Positions 12,218-23,754 of a DNA stretch of 64,000 nucleotides are shown one piece after another. Position numbers and translations under genes: made by a program. The notes under the pieces were generated by a model that saw nothing but the letters and a program-made list of their open reading frames with translations, had not been told where the DNA came from and ran no database searches. Origin of the DNA: Paralichthys olivaceus (taxonomy: Eukaryota; Chordata; Actinopteri; Pleuronectiformes; Paralichthyidae); assembly GCF_024713975.1 (NCBI RefSeq), contig NC_091098.1:21176816-21240815 (forward strand). Reading direction: 5' to 3'. Position 1 is the stretch's first letter, and every line of letters starts with the position of its first letter.

Positions 12218-13730
12218 AGCTTATTGTTGATCCCTGTCTGTATTTTCAAATTTCACTGCTGCAGTGATACAGATTACTAACATGGTTTAATTTTTACATG
12301 ATATCACAATATACAACGTGTTTTACTCCAAATATTACCATGAATACACAATGAATACAGTGTTTAATTATGTTAGATGTGTATTTGAAAGGGTCAGTTC
12401 ATGCAAATCCACAAAAAATAAATTGCATGTAGCACTGGACAGAATAATTTTGCACAGCTAAATATCACAAGACGTAATGAGAATGTGTTTGTGAACCAAC
12501 CCTTTAAAATAATTCTAAACGAACCTGGCAACCTACAATAAAGGTTTCATGAAAGCAAAAGGCATTGTCTCTCACACACCTACACACACGTACAAGTGCG
12601 CTCATTACGTCCATTTCAAATTACAAAGCGTATTTTCACTGAAGGAGTTCTTTCTGTGGAGCCATTACCGAGGTATGAAGGTCCATTTGTTTGTGAATGG
12701 GGCCCTCACAGTGGAGACGGACACTGACAGACACACACATGAGAGAGATGTTGGGCTGATTGAGGGCGTCATTGAACCTGCAGCACGGAGCAAGGAGCTC
12801 TTTAGCATTTCAAAGCATTCACAAACACGAGGCACAGCTGAAAACATTGAATATGAGGGTGTTTTTCAGACGGATTTCAATGTGTCCCCATTATATATTC
12901 TAATGATGTGCAAATATGAAAGTAACAATACTGAATCACACAATATTGGCAACACTTGTACACGCACTAATGACAGGCCGCTGGGACCTCAAAGGTCTCG
13001 GCCAGAACACAGCTCCCACACTGATTTCTCAGTGAAAAGCAAAAGGGACATAACCCAGGCTCTTCAAAGCTGAGCTGCTGATGATCATTTTCTGTCAATC
13101 AAACAAATGATTGTCACATTCTTCTTATATTGTCTCTGAAAGATTTGTTCTGTCCCTGAAACTGCAGGTTACTGGAGGCAGGAAGTTACTTCATATATAT
13201 TGAGTTGCTTTATTTGAGTATTTCTGTGTTTTCTCTATTACATCTGATGGTGAAAATGATAATTTTTAATTTTATTTTATTTTCAAATTTGTAGTTCACT
13301 GACCAGTCATCCAACATATAAATATAAATGTTCTAGTACAGAAATCTTATATCTATCTATTATATACATAATAGAATTAATCAATTATCAACAAAATGTT
13401 CAATCTTTTTCAAAGCAGACATTTTAACTTGTTACAGTAGAAAAAGCAAAATGAGATTAGAAACTAGAATGGCACTGTAGAGTTCATACCGTTGAAAAAG
13501 GCCCAATGGTTAATTTAAATTCAAACCTATTTCTAACCCTAACACAGCAGAGTTGATGAATTTCGGTTTACAGCTTCAGGCTTTCAAACAAAGGGTTGAT
13601 GGTTCAAAACTCAATACAGGTGGGCCTATTTTGCATACACATACTCATTTGGATATCTTATTATGAAACTGCAACCGCTGTAGGCAATAATCCAATTAGG
13701 GTGGTGGGTTCCTGTATCTTTAATCATCTC

Positions 13731-14893
13731 AACCCTAACCCTGACTGCAACCCTAACCCTGACCCTAACCCTAACACACAAAAAGGGCTCAAACACTCGA
13801 CCAGGAACATTCAAATTAGTGCAGGCGGAGCCCACTTTCAAGTCTGTGCGACCTTCAGAACAAAAGTCATTCAAGAAGGGCCCATGGGCTTTTTCCTAAT
13901 TTCACCGTTCGAACCCTTCAAAACATTGTAGAGACTCGGGGATGGCACCAATTGATCGGGAATACTCAAATTAGTATAAACGGAGCCGACATTCAAGTCT
14001 CTACCACCTTCAGAACAGAAGTAATTCCTTAACTCCAACCCTAACCCTAACCCCAACTCCAACCCTAACCTCTAACCACAACTCTAACCCAAACCCTAAC
14101 ATCAACCCTAAGCCTAAGCCTAAATTCAACTCTAACCATAACCCTAACTCCAACCCTAACCCTAACCCTAACCCTAAATTCAACCCAAACCCTAACCCTA
14201 ACTCCAACCCTAACCCTAACCCTAATTCCAACCCTATCCCTAACCCTAACTTCAAACCTAACCCTAACCCTAACCCTATTCCAACCCTAACCCTAAACCT
14301 AACCCTAACCATAAATTCAACCCTAACACTAACTCTAACCCTAATTCCAATCCTAACCCCAACCCTAACCCTAACCCTGACTCCAACCCTAACCCTAACC
14401 CTAACATCAACCCTAACCCTAACCCTATCTCCAACCCTAACCCTAAATTCAACCCAAACCCTAACCCTAACTCCAACCCTAACCCTAACCCTAACCATAA
14501 TTCCAACCCTATTCCTAACCCTAACCCTAACTTCAAACCTAACCCTGACCCTAACCCTAACTCCAACCCTAACCCTAATTCAACCCTAACTCCAACCCTA
14601 ACCCTAACCCTAACTCCAACCCTAACCCTGACCCTAACCCTAATGACAACCCTAACTCCAACCCTAACCCTAACTCCAACCCTAACCCTAATTCAACCCT
14701 AACTCCAACCCTAACTCCAACCCTAATTCCAACCCTAACCCTAACCCTAACTCCAACCCTAACCCTAACGACAACCCTAATTCCAACCCTAACTCCAACC
14801 CTAACCCTAACCCTAACCCTAACGACAACCCTAACTCCAACCCTAACTCCAACCCTAACCCTAACCCTAACTCCAACCCTAACCCTAAATCTA
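13731..14893. repeat. Degenerate telomere-like (CCCTAA)n array
   Basis: Hundreds of bases of CCCTAA units (the vertebrate telomere repeat) are mixed with variants such as CTCCAAC, ATTCAAC and GACAAC. A short first block sits at 13731-13777 and the main block at 14032-14893. Between them two diverged copies of an approximately 85-bp unit occur (about 13795-13880 and 13945-14030), each containing 'caaattagt' and 'ccttcagaaca'. The reverse strand reads as Leu-Gly or Arg-Val repeat ORFs that are not genes. It is an interstitial telomeric-like sequence or a satellite derived from one. Confidence 0.9.
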
Positions 14894-15728
14894 ACTCTTT
14901 TTACATAATTTCTTTAAAATTTTACATATTTATCTGAAATTATTTAAATTTTTATACTTTTATATCAACTAATTGGTGTGCTGTGTTTTACTAACTAAAA
15001 CATTTTTTATATAGACAGTTTTACTTAATTATATTACAAAAATGATTTATGCACTGTCATACTATTTTAACACTTCTACCTACAAATTTTATTTATAATT
15101 TTGTTCTGTAACAGGTCTAAACGTCTGCAGTGAAAATTTGTATTTACAGCTCATTGGAGCGCAACATTGCAATGCAACATTTTCAGTCTTCAGCACCTTG
15201 TTTGATTATATAGTTTACAGAGAAACAAATATTGTGCTATTTACTCAACATATTCTATAGTGGTTGTAGTTCAAATATGTCTCCACTGGCTTGAAATTAG
15301 GACATTTGCAAAAGTTGTTTCCAATATGAGTTTTTTAATACTATACAATGATTTGTGTTACGAGATAAAATAAACTTTGTTCATTATTGTGACTAATTTA
15401 TACATAAATGTATTTACCTACATATGTAACTGTATCTATGGAAAAATATATGAATGTATACGGACTCACTTTTCTTTTGCCACTGTACAATAACCTCTCT
15501 CATCAGTCAGTCTCTGTGTCTTTTGTCATTATTACATTTACCAAACTATTATTATTGAAAACTGGTGTTTTCATACGTTAGTTTCCACAGAATCCCTTTT
15601 TGTTGGTTCCCCCCCACTGCCCTCTCTAAACTGCATGACATCCACTGTACACTATACATCATCAAATCACTGTAATATTGCTGTAATCATTGATTCTATG
15701 TGCCTTTTCTCTTTTAATTCACATGTCC
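14894..15728. other. AT-rich intergenic stretch, possible 3' UTR of the second aquaporin
   Basis: AT-rich unique sequence. Part may be the 3' UTR of the minus-strand aquaporin gene that stops at 15729. No coding signal seen. Confidence 0.4.
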
Positions 15729-18574
15729 TCAATTGTTGTCTTGTTTGTTGGCCTGCTTGGCTCTCATGGCGTTCTGTGTGACCGTGGACAAGGATGATCC
15801 AGTCATACTGGCTGTCTCCACGATCTCGATGTCCTTACAGGTCAGACATGCCACCAGCTTCTGGCGAGAGGCGCTGCGTGCGAAGAGGAACTCATGGGAC
15901 ACTCCACCTAGCAAAGCACCGAGCACCGGGCCTATCCAGTAAACCTGCAGGGGAAGAAAAGGAAAAACAGATTTTATAATGATGTGTATGGACAGAGAAA
16001 TGTTTTCAGTTCATAGATGACCCAAAAACACAATGTAAACTATTTTTACAATCACAATTGAGGCCAAGAAAAAGCTCACTGAAATTAATATTTTTTACTT
16101 TATTGTCAATGAATCTCTTGAACTAAAACCAACAATAAATTGATGCTTCTATCAAGAGTTTGAAGCCAAAAAATACAGTCCAATCACCCCAGAGATTTGG
16201 GATTTTCTCTCTCACCCAGTGATTTTCCCAGAACCCGACGATGATGGCTGGACCCAGAGCACGAGCCGGATTCATACACGCACCAGAGAACCGGGCCTGA
16301 GGAAGAACACACAGAGTCAGTCTGGGATCAAACAAAAAGCCAAAAGACACTGAGACTAAATCCACAGTCGTAACTTTAAAACCTCAGAGATCTGGTGCTG
16401 CTTTGAGGCCATATTGATTTAATATAGTTACTTTTTGTAAGCTGCACTTTAGATGAATGTAATCGATTAATGAAAACCATACAGAGCATTCGTTTTTGAA
16501 AATATCCTTTAGCACCTAAGATTTTTGCACATTTATATGCTATTTATTATTTGTTAAATATCTAAATATTCTGATTCCTGGAGCTTTTTTTACCCCTATT
16601 AACACTCCAGCTGTGTGAGCTAATCCGATGGCTAAGTTTCCTGGTTCTGGACTCTCCCTCCGCCGCTGGTCCTCCACTGAGAAAATAGTGAAGACCATCT
16701 GGAAGGTGCACAGAACCTCAATACCCAGCGCCTGGGCTGCGGTCAACTCCAGAGGCACCTGATGGAATCACGAGACGACAGAGACTTCACACAAATTTCA
16801 CGACTTTTAAACTTCAGAATGTGAAGCTGAATATTTTGAGAACCGACCCTGTTGACAAAGTGTTCCGCGGTGGTTTTCAGCGGCAGGGCCAGGTAGAGGG
16901 CCCCGGCCCCCAGAGAGGCCCCCAGACACTGCACTGCGATGTAGAAAAGGGCCCTGAGGACGTCCACCCTCCGAGTGGCCAACAGAGACAGAGTCACTGC
17001 CGGGTTCACCTGATCACAGAAACACAGAGTCCAGTCAGATCACATCCTCAACTCAACGACAGAGGTGGAACGTCACTAAGTCCATTAACTTAGTTACTGT
17101 ATAAAAGTTACACTTCTGAGGTACTTTTTGGAGTATTTCCATTTTCTGCTGTAGTTCACTGAAATATGTTTTACTTTTTACTCCACTACTTTTATCTAAC
17201 AACTGCAGATACTTTTACTTTTCATGTTCAGATTTAACATAACAAATAAGAAGAACAGAAAAAGCAGTGTAATTATAACAGATCCTTTGAGGCTGGTGGC
17301 CGCTGATGAATATGTCTTGTATTGTATGTATTGTATGTATTGTATGTATTGTATGTATTGTATGTATTGTATGTATAATGCTCTCTTGTCTTTCTTTGTC
17401 ATGTTTCAGATGTTACGAGTTGTCATTTGTTCACCAAAGGACATTTTCCACTCAACACTTTTCTGTTTAAAATGGCCAAATTCAATACCTCATTTTATTT
17501 TGTGGAACATAACTTTTAAAAATTATTTTGTGACTTATTGGAGGCCTGACCCAAACAAGCACTTTTACTTTCAATTCTTAAGTACATTCAGTTGATTTTA
17601 TATATACTTATATTTATTTTTTTCACCGAAAAGAATTTGAAATACAAAGCACTTCAGTATTTGTACTTTGTGTTATAGGTTCTTGTAATACTGAGTACTT
17701 CTTCAACCACTGACGACTGTGTTGTGACGACCAACAAAAGAGTTTCAATTAAGTTCAAAATCAAAATTTCAGAATCAACATGTGGCTCGGTTACATTCAC
17801 CTGTGCACCACTTATTTCTCCAAAACAGTGTCCCAGTGCAACAATCACCACACCCACGGCCACAGCTGGGTACAGGGGTCCCCCAGGGGCCTCTCCTGGG
17901 CCCGGCACAGAGGCGCCCAGCACGGCACTCACTAACACCAGGGTGCCGAGCAGCTCTGCCAGCATGGCTCGCCAGAACTGCCGACTCCGTAGCTCCTCAG
18001 GAAAAAGGGGGAATAAACAAAGATGGCCTATATTTAGTGTCACACGTGAGGTGAATCAAACCGGAAAAAACTGCTCAAACCTTAAATAGTGCTGAACTCC
18101 ATTGTTAGAAAAATAGTCACATAGTTTTTATAGTCCTAGAGCCTGATAAAAAATGTATATCACATGCTGATGGTTATGTTTATCCATCAAAGATTATCTT
18201 TCCACTGCCAGCAGGAGCAATAAAAACTGTCAAGTAGGAAACAAATGGTCTCGAAGACATTAAACGAGACACAGACAACACTTATTGTTTCACCGTCTGA
18301 CACTAACAAATCCTTTTCAAGATGACAACAAGTATTTCTCATTGTGTTCAATGTGTTTTTGATCACGAATGAATGTGTCATCCCCAAACACTAACATAAA
18401 ACAAACCAATAAAGTTCTTCTGTTGCTGAAGCGGTTTAAATTGTCTTCAATTACATCAACGCTCCTCAGTGACGGTGATTAAATCTATTGTCTTTATTCT
18501 CCCACAGATGGAAATTGATGAGGGATTCAAACAAGCAATGCAATAAAAAGGATGCTCACCTCACGCCACGTCAT
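15729..18574 (-). CDS. AQP4/AQP14-like aquaporin with an atypical selectivity filter
   Basis: A six-transmembrane aquaporin of 277 aa. Exons: 18560-18574, 17801-17995, 16848-17009, 16594-16758, 16216-16296 and 15729-15944 (5, 65, 54, 55, 27 and 71 codons), all phase 0. The start ATG was chosen because its five codons (MTWRE) splice directly into ELRSRQFWRAML, the conserved start of classical aquaporins. NPA boxes lie at residues 72-74 and 188-190, followed by R191. Loop E reads FSGACMNPARALGPA; GFWENHWVYW recalls AQP4. Aligned without gaps to AQP0, the filter positions are V52, V176, A185 and R191 instead of F, H, A/C, R. The tail of about 45 residues ends in a polar stretch. The intron inside SGAQ/VNPAVT is extra relative to mip. 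The donor after exon 3 (gtcggt) is weak. Fish aqp14 is my best guess. Confidence 0.88.
17055..17240. repeat. Interspersed repeat in an aquaporin intron, left part
   Basis: The words 'gaggtactttttggagtat', 'ttttactccactactttta' and 'cagatacttttacttt' belong to a fish repeat family also seen near 2497-2600 and 39365-39970. The related words at 17640-17715 ('tatttgtactttgtgt', 'ctgagtacttcttc') suggest one insertion interrupted by other sequence. Confidence 0.55.
17316..17373. repeat. (TATTGTATG)n nonamer tandem repeat
   Basis: About six tandem copies of a 9-bp unit within intron 2 of the second aquaporin gene. Confidence 0.9.
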
Positions 18575-19479
18575 TTCAAACTCACTCAGTCTCCGGCCCT
18601 CAGGTTTGTTGTCGTTTCTCTGCAGCTCCGTCCGCCTGTCGTCCGTCTGTCTGTCTGCTGGGGTCTGAGGGCTTCAGGGTCTCTGCGACATCCCTCATCA
18701 ACTTGTAGAGTCTGAGAGGTTCTTTGATGGGAGCAGCCTCCTCCCCCTCGCTCTCTCTCCTCTCACCCTCTCCTCACCAGACACCTCCGGCCCTATCGAG
18801 TCTCCCTGTGCACAAACTTCATCCGACACAAGCTGCCTCCTAAAGCTGGAAGGTGTGACATCACGTCCTCCCAGGGCTCCTCCATCAGACTAACGACCAG
18901 AACAATTTAACTCACCTTTAGAAAAACTAGAAGAGCCTTTCACTCGTCTTCAAACTGAAGTGATTGTGGCCACTTCAGAACGTTGCACAACGTCTGGATG
19001 GAAATCAAACACACGGCTGCTTTTAAGGACAGAAAACACTTGTGGAAAATGACTGAAACAACTTAATCACGGTTATAAGCACAGGGTCAGTTATGTCAGC
19101 AACTTTCATCAACTTCAAACGTTGTCTTTCACTCAGTTTTTTGATGAATAAAAAGGAGTAGCCACGAACAAGCTTTCTAAAATTCCAGAGAGACAATCCA
19201 ACAACTTAGACAAATATATAACAAATACAAATAACAATGTTTGATTGTATTAATTTAATGTTGATTATTAGGTTTCTAAGTTTGCAGTGGTGTTGAACTG
19301 GACAATTTTATTGTAAGAGTCCTGAGAACTTTTGTTCACGCCATTTAAAAACATGAGTGGGAAAGGATATAAATACTAGTGATGAACAGCTGTAGTCGAA
19401 TGTCACCAGATTTCAAACCTCTGCTGAGACCTAACAGTTCCCTTGTGAAACCACATTTAAAGTCACTTGATCCTGATTT

Positions 19480-19645
19480 ATTTTTAATGAATTGTCCCAC
19501 ACTCATAAATATCAGTCCCCTAAACATGCTTGATTTTTTTCATCAAGATCCATGAATTATTCTCAGAGAAATCAATGAAAATGTTGAAAAATGACAAATA
19601 AATGTTTCTGGATCTACCCCCTGATCCAGATCAAAAAACATTGTT
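19480..19645. repeat. Degenerate interspersed repeat (fish family, copy 3)
   Basis: 'tcaagatccatgaattattctc' followed by 'atgtttctggatcta' is the other end of the repeat seen at 3950-4215. Boundaries are approximate. Confidence 0.5.
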
Positions 19646-21484
19646 GCCGTTGGGCTGAACTGCGTTGACGTGTCCTGAGAGAGAGACACCAGTTCTACAA
19701 GATCGTGTCAGCTGCTGTAAGATGATCCACTGGGTCGTATGTTCCATTTCAGCAGCAGATAAATATGAGATAAACATGACTCTGTATTTTAACGCTGCAT
19801 CTCCAAGAGGAAAATTAGGTTTTCAAGAAGTACAGATTTGATGTAGGATTGAGGAAAGTGAAGAGAAACATAACACGCTGCTGTGTGATGACACTAAAGA
19901 GCTGGAATATGATGTCTTTCCATCCTCCTCCAAACTACTTGTGAGGTACCGCTCTCATCACCATGGGTACAAACTCTTTCATGATGCGGTTGCCATAGAG
20001 CCTATTGTGATGCTGCATCCGTGCACACGTTTCATTTTCATCCGCTGATATCAAACGATCACAGGCCGGATGACGGCTTCTCTCTAAACATACAGACTGA
20101 CGTTGCTCAGCGTCATCTGAACATTGATTTATGATTTTATTTTCATATTTATTGTAGGATGCGTGTTTCAGCAGCAGAACGGAGGCAGCTGGCGTGATGT
20201 TTTGGAGCTCAGACTGATTCTCCCGGGCATCAGGGGACTCAGACCGAGTCCAGAACCAACTGGTCGGTTGGGGTGGGGGCTCAGGGGGGTGTGGGGCAGT
20301 GTTGGTGTGCCCCATTATACCCTGGATTACCCCCTCCTCTCCACGGCAACTGTGTCACTGTTATCCCCCCTTTTGTGGAGCTAAGCCCAACTGTGTGGAC
20401 CAGGACGGGCGGGGGGGGGTGAGCTGGAACCCGCTGGCGTGGGGAGTTTTTAACCCCCCCACCCCTCCACCCAGAGTGCTGACACTGACACAATCTCACA
20501 CACAAATATACACACACACTCACACAAAGTGCCGGCTCAGGGGTTTGAGAGAGCGATAGAGGGCAAATGGAGAGATGGAGAGACACAGTCCACATATTTC
20601 ACAGCTTTAAATTCTATGTAAATTCTTGTCTTTTTTGTTTTTTGATGTGTTGTGATATGTATAGATGTAAGTGTGTTTATACAGTGATTGTGTGTATGTG
20701 CTGAGCTCAAGTCTTTTCCACCTTGGAGCAGCTGGGAGTGATGGCAGCACCCGGCAGCATGTGCCGCAGACAGGACTCTCCAGGGAGCTGCAGGGGCCCT
20801 TGCACACTCTTCACCAGGGTCCAGCGTCGTGGTCGGGCTGCTTCTCACTCTCAGGCGTGATGTACTGCAGCACTTTGGTTGTGTGAGAAACGGTGACATC
20901 GGAGATGACGCGTGTTATGAAAAAAAGTTCACTAATAAACCCAATGTTGTCTGTTTCTTTTCAGGTAGTGTGATCTTGTTTTTACAGCAGGAATATTGAA
21001 TAACTTGTAAACACAAAAAAAGGCTCCACTCTCATGGATATTTTACAAATACTAATGTTACATAATATTTCTGTTTTAACCACTTAATGACACAATCACA
21101 AATATAACACATCAGAAATATAACACCAAGTACAAAAGCTGATCTTTCATCCAGATCTGATTTAATATATTAGAAACAGGAAGGTGTGTTAATATCAATG
21201 GCATCAATGAGTTCAGTCATGAGTCATTTAACGAAGTAGCTGCTTCTACTTCTTGTTCATTCTTTCTCACTATGGTAAAAACTATGTTGGTAAAAAATAA
21301 CCTGATGCAGATGAATGGTGTGCATGGAAAATGCTTCAGGTAAGATTTTATTGTCACTCTGTATTTATTGTTTTATTCTTGATATTTTGTCACATATTTG
21401 TGCACCCTCCCATGTGCGTATCCATTAGTCTCTATACTCACAAGTGCAGCCATTCATACAACCTATATTTAATGTGCTGATTAT

Positions 21485-21725
21485 TCATTACTTCCGCCAG
21501 GGAGATTGTTTTCACTCCATTACATTAAAATGTTTTATCATTGTGAGATTTTTCAATATTTTCACTGTTCCCTCCGAGGAATAATTATCAAATTTTGATT
21601 GAAAAAATAAGGATGCACATTAAGGGAACTGATATCTATGACTGAGTGAAATTTGGTGCAGCTTGATTGAATTTAAGAACTATTGGGCCTTGGCAGAGCA
21701 ATGCACTCTAATTATTGCCATTCTA
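21485..21725. repeat. Degenerate interspersed repeat (fish family, copy 4)
   Basis: 'gggaactgatatctatgac', 'aatttggtgcagctt' and 'attgggccttgg' occur in family order. Confidence 0.5.
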
Positions 21726-22030
21726 GTTTAGTCTGTGAGATTTCAAGAGTGAAAATATGCAACAAGTTTTCAAAGCCCATTAAGATTTCTTCCTTTTGCT
21801 TCTTTTAATCTGAACATCAGCCTTAAATCAGATGTGTTTCATTCACTATTCTATAGGTTTTAAATCCTCACATAGAAGAAACCAGGTACCAGGGATTGTT
21901 CAGCAATCTAACGACAGAGTCAACAAATGTCTTCAAACTGTGGGAGGAAACTATATAAAGGAAATCTAAAATATGAGATAAATATGGAGAAGAGTCAGAG
22001 ACAAGAGAGGCAGAAAACAAATACTCTCTA

Positions 22031-23754
22031 CTAGGTGTGGTTTTTATTCAACTCACAGTACATTCTACAGATGCACACGTGTTACATCACCTTAATACAA
22101 CAGAGTCTTGTAATACCTCCTCTTAAAAATGATGAATTGGTCCTAAAAATATAAAGGAACAAAATTTAAAGTCACCAAAACTGTACATTATTAAAAATTC
22201 ACTTAACACCACATTTGGTTGTCATGTCTTTTTTTTTTTCTTTTTTGAAAAAAACGTCTCGTCCCTTTAAGTGAAATAAGGAACAGCAAAGTTTATTTCC
22301 TATCAACGGATTTGAGTTCAGTGTAAGAAACAAGTTTAAATAAAACCTGGACTGTGGAGTCATCCTGTCGCCTTCATAGAACACCACCCATGCCGCACAA
22401 CATTGTACATTGGCCCTTGTACAGCAAAAACAAAACCATAACAAAACCATGAAAAGGAATGCAAGTCAGAAAACTGGGCAGTTGCCCAATGCTTCATTAT
22501 CAGAGCTCATTTGAAATTCTAGTCTTTAAAATGAGGATTTTTAACCTCACATAAAACCACCTTCAGAAGTTTTCACCTGGTCGCTCAGTTGTAGTTTTGA
22601 AGCTGCAAACATCGTCTTATCTTGAGGGAATTTTACATTAAGTAAGAGCAACATTTCAGTGTGAGCTGTGTTCTCTAATCAGACTATTCAGCAGGTGCTA
22701 AAACGTCAGTAGCATCCTCCGAGTGGTGACACAGGTCTGATGCAACACACTGATTATCTACTCTTAACACAAGGGACAGTGAAATGCGTCTCAGTCCCCA
22801 CTGACCGACCAACATTAAAAGTCCTCCAGTTTCAGAAACCAGTGTCTTTCACACAGCAGCAGAAGGTGGGTAATGTGTGTGTGAAATCATGTGTGTGTTG
22901 TGCATGTGTGTGTTGGTGAACAGTGTGTATGTGTGCGTGCAAGACTTTAAGTGGAGGTTATACAACGTCTACTTGTGACAGTCCAAGAACAGATTCCTTT
23001 TAGTTTAACTGGCCTTTTTCATAAATCGTCTAGACATCTCTATAAGGTAATCTGTACACGTTCACTACAAGCTATTGCTATTAAATAATCCCAGCTATTG
23101 TAATCTTTATATATATTTATATATAGAATATATAATAAAAATATATTGAGCAAAAAATTACTTCTAGGCATAAGACCACGTTACATTAAATTTCCATTGA
23201 ACAGGTAAGAAATGGTGCAAGCTCTGTGAAGAGTTTTGATCCATTTTGTCGTTGAGCGATGCTAAGCAGGTCCAGTGAGCAGCCGTTCAGCTACAATAGT
23301 GTGATCAGTCCCTGACCTTCAGTACGAGTCGGAGAGTCAAAATACTCAGGGCCTGAGACGTGTCATCACCCGCAGCAGCGATTGAATTGGCCTCGCTACG
23401 ACACGGTGTTTGTTAAAGGACATGACAGGAGAATGAGGATGAGGTGCTGTGGTGACGATGAGGAGAAATGTTAAGGAGGAAGGAAAAGTGAAGAGAGACG
23501 TGTTCTCACTCTCTTTGATGGGGAATGGCTACGAGTTCAAGCCAGTTCAGCTGTGGGCCTGGAAAAGAGTCGGCCTGTAGAGGAAACAATAACAGACAAT
23601 AGCCAAAATCTATACATATATACTTATACATGAGAGAATACACACGGCTGGAAGAACCTCCAGACAGTCTTAGCAGTAACACGGAGAGTGTGACTGGGAC
23701 AGTGAGAGCACCAACAGTCTACAGCCCCACCATCAGGGAGAACGTCGCAGGCTC
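22031..23754 (-). other. Probable baz2a 3' UTR
   Basis: About 1.7 kb downstream of the baz2a stop without another coding signal. AATAAA on the minus strand at 22043-22048 is a plausible end; nearer AT-rich signals could also serve. Confidence 0.4.

Larger units (their letters stand above)
10900..13725. other. Intergenic region upstream of mip
   Basis: No recognisable gene. It contains a (CA)n tract at 11235-11290 and (TG)n tracts at 11929-11950 and 12177-12213. The one long ORF (12549-13073, +) has no recognisable domain and begins in CA-rich repeat sequence. Confidence 0.6.
18720..22030. other. Intergenic region between the second aquaporin gene and the baz2a 3' end
   Basis: No gene is supported. 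It holds two fish repeat copies (19480-19645 and 21485-21725), G- and C-rich blocks at 20260-20475, and a minus-strand coding-like segment at about 20811-20946 that I could not assign. Two AATAAA signals occur on the minus strand near 20140-20160. Confidence 0.5.

Noticed and set aside
12549-13073. A 174-codon + strand ORF upstream of mip
   Set aside because: No recognisable domain, a start inside CA-rich sequence and no splice or composition signal typical of coding DNA.
14010-14876. Long minus-strand ORFs of Leu-Gly and Arg-Val repeats
   Set aside because: They are translations of the degenerate TTAGGG array, which contains few stops.
13731-14893. Possible CRISPR-like array
   Set aside because: The unit is about 6 bp with no spacers of regular length; it is telomere-like, and the genome is clearly animal.
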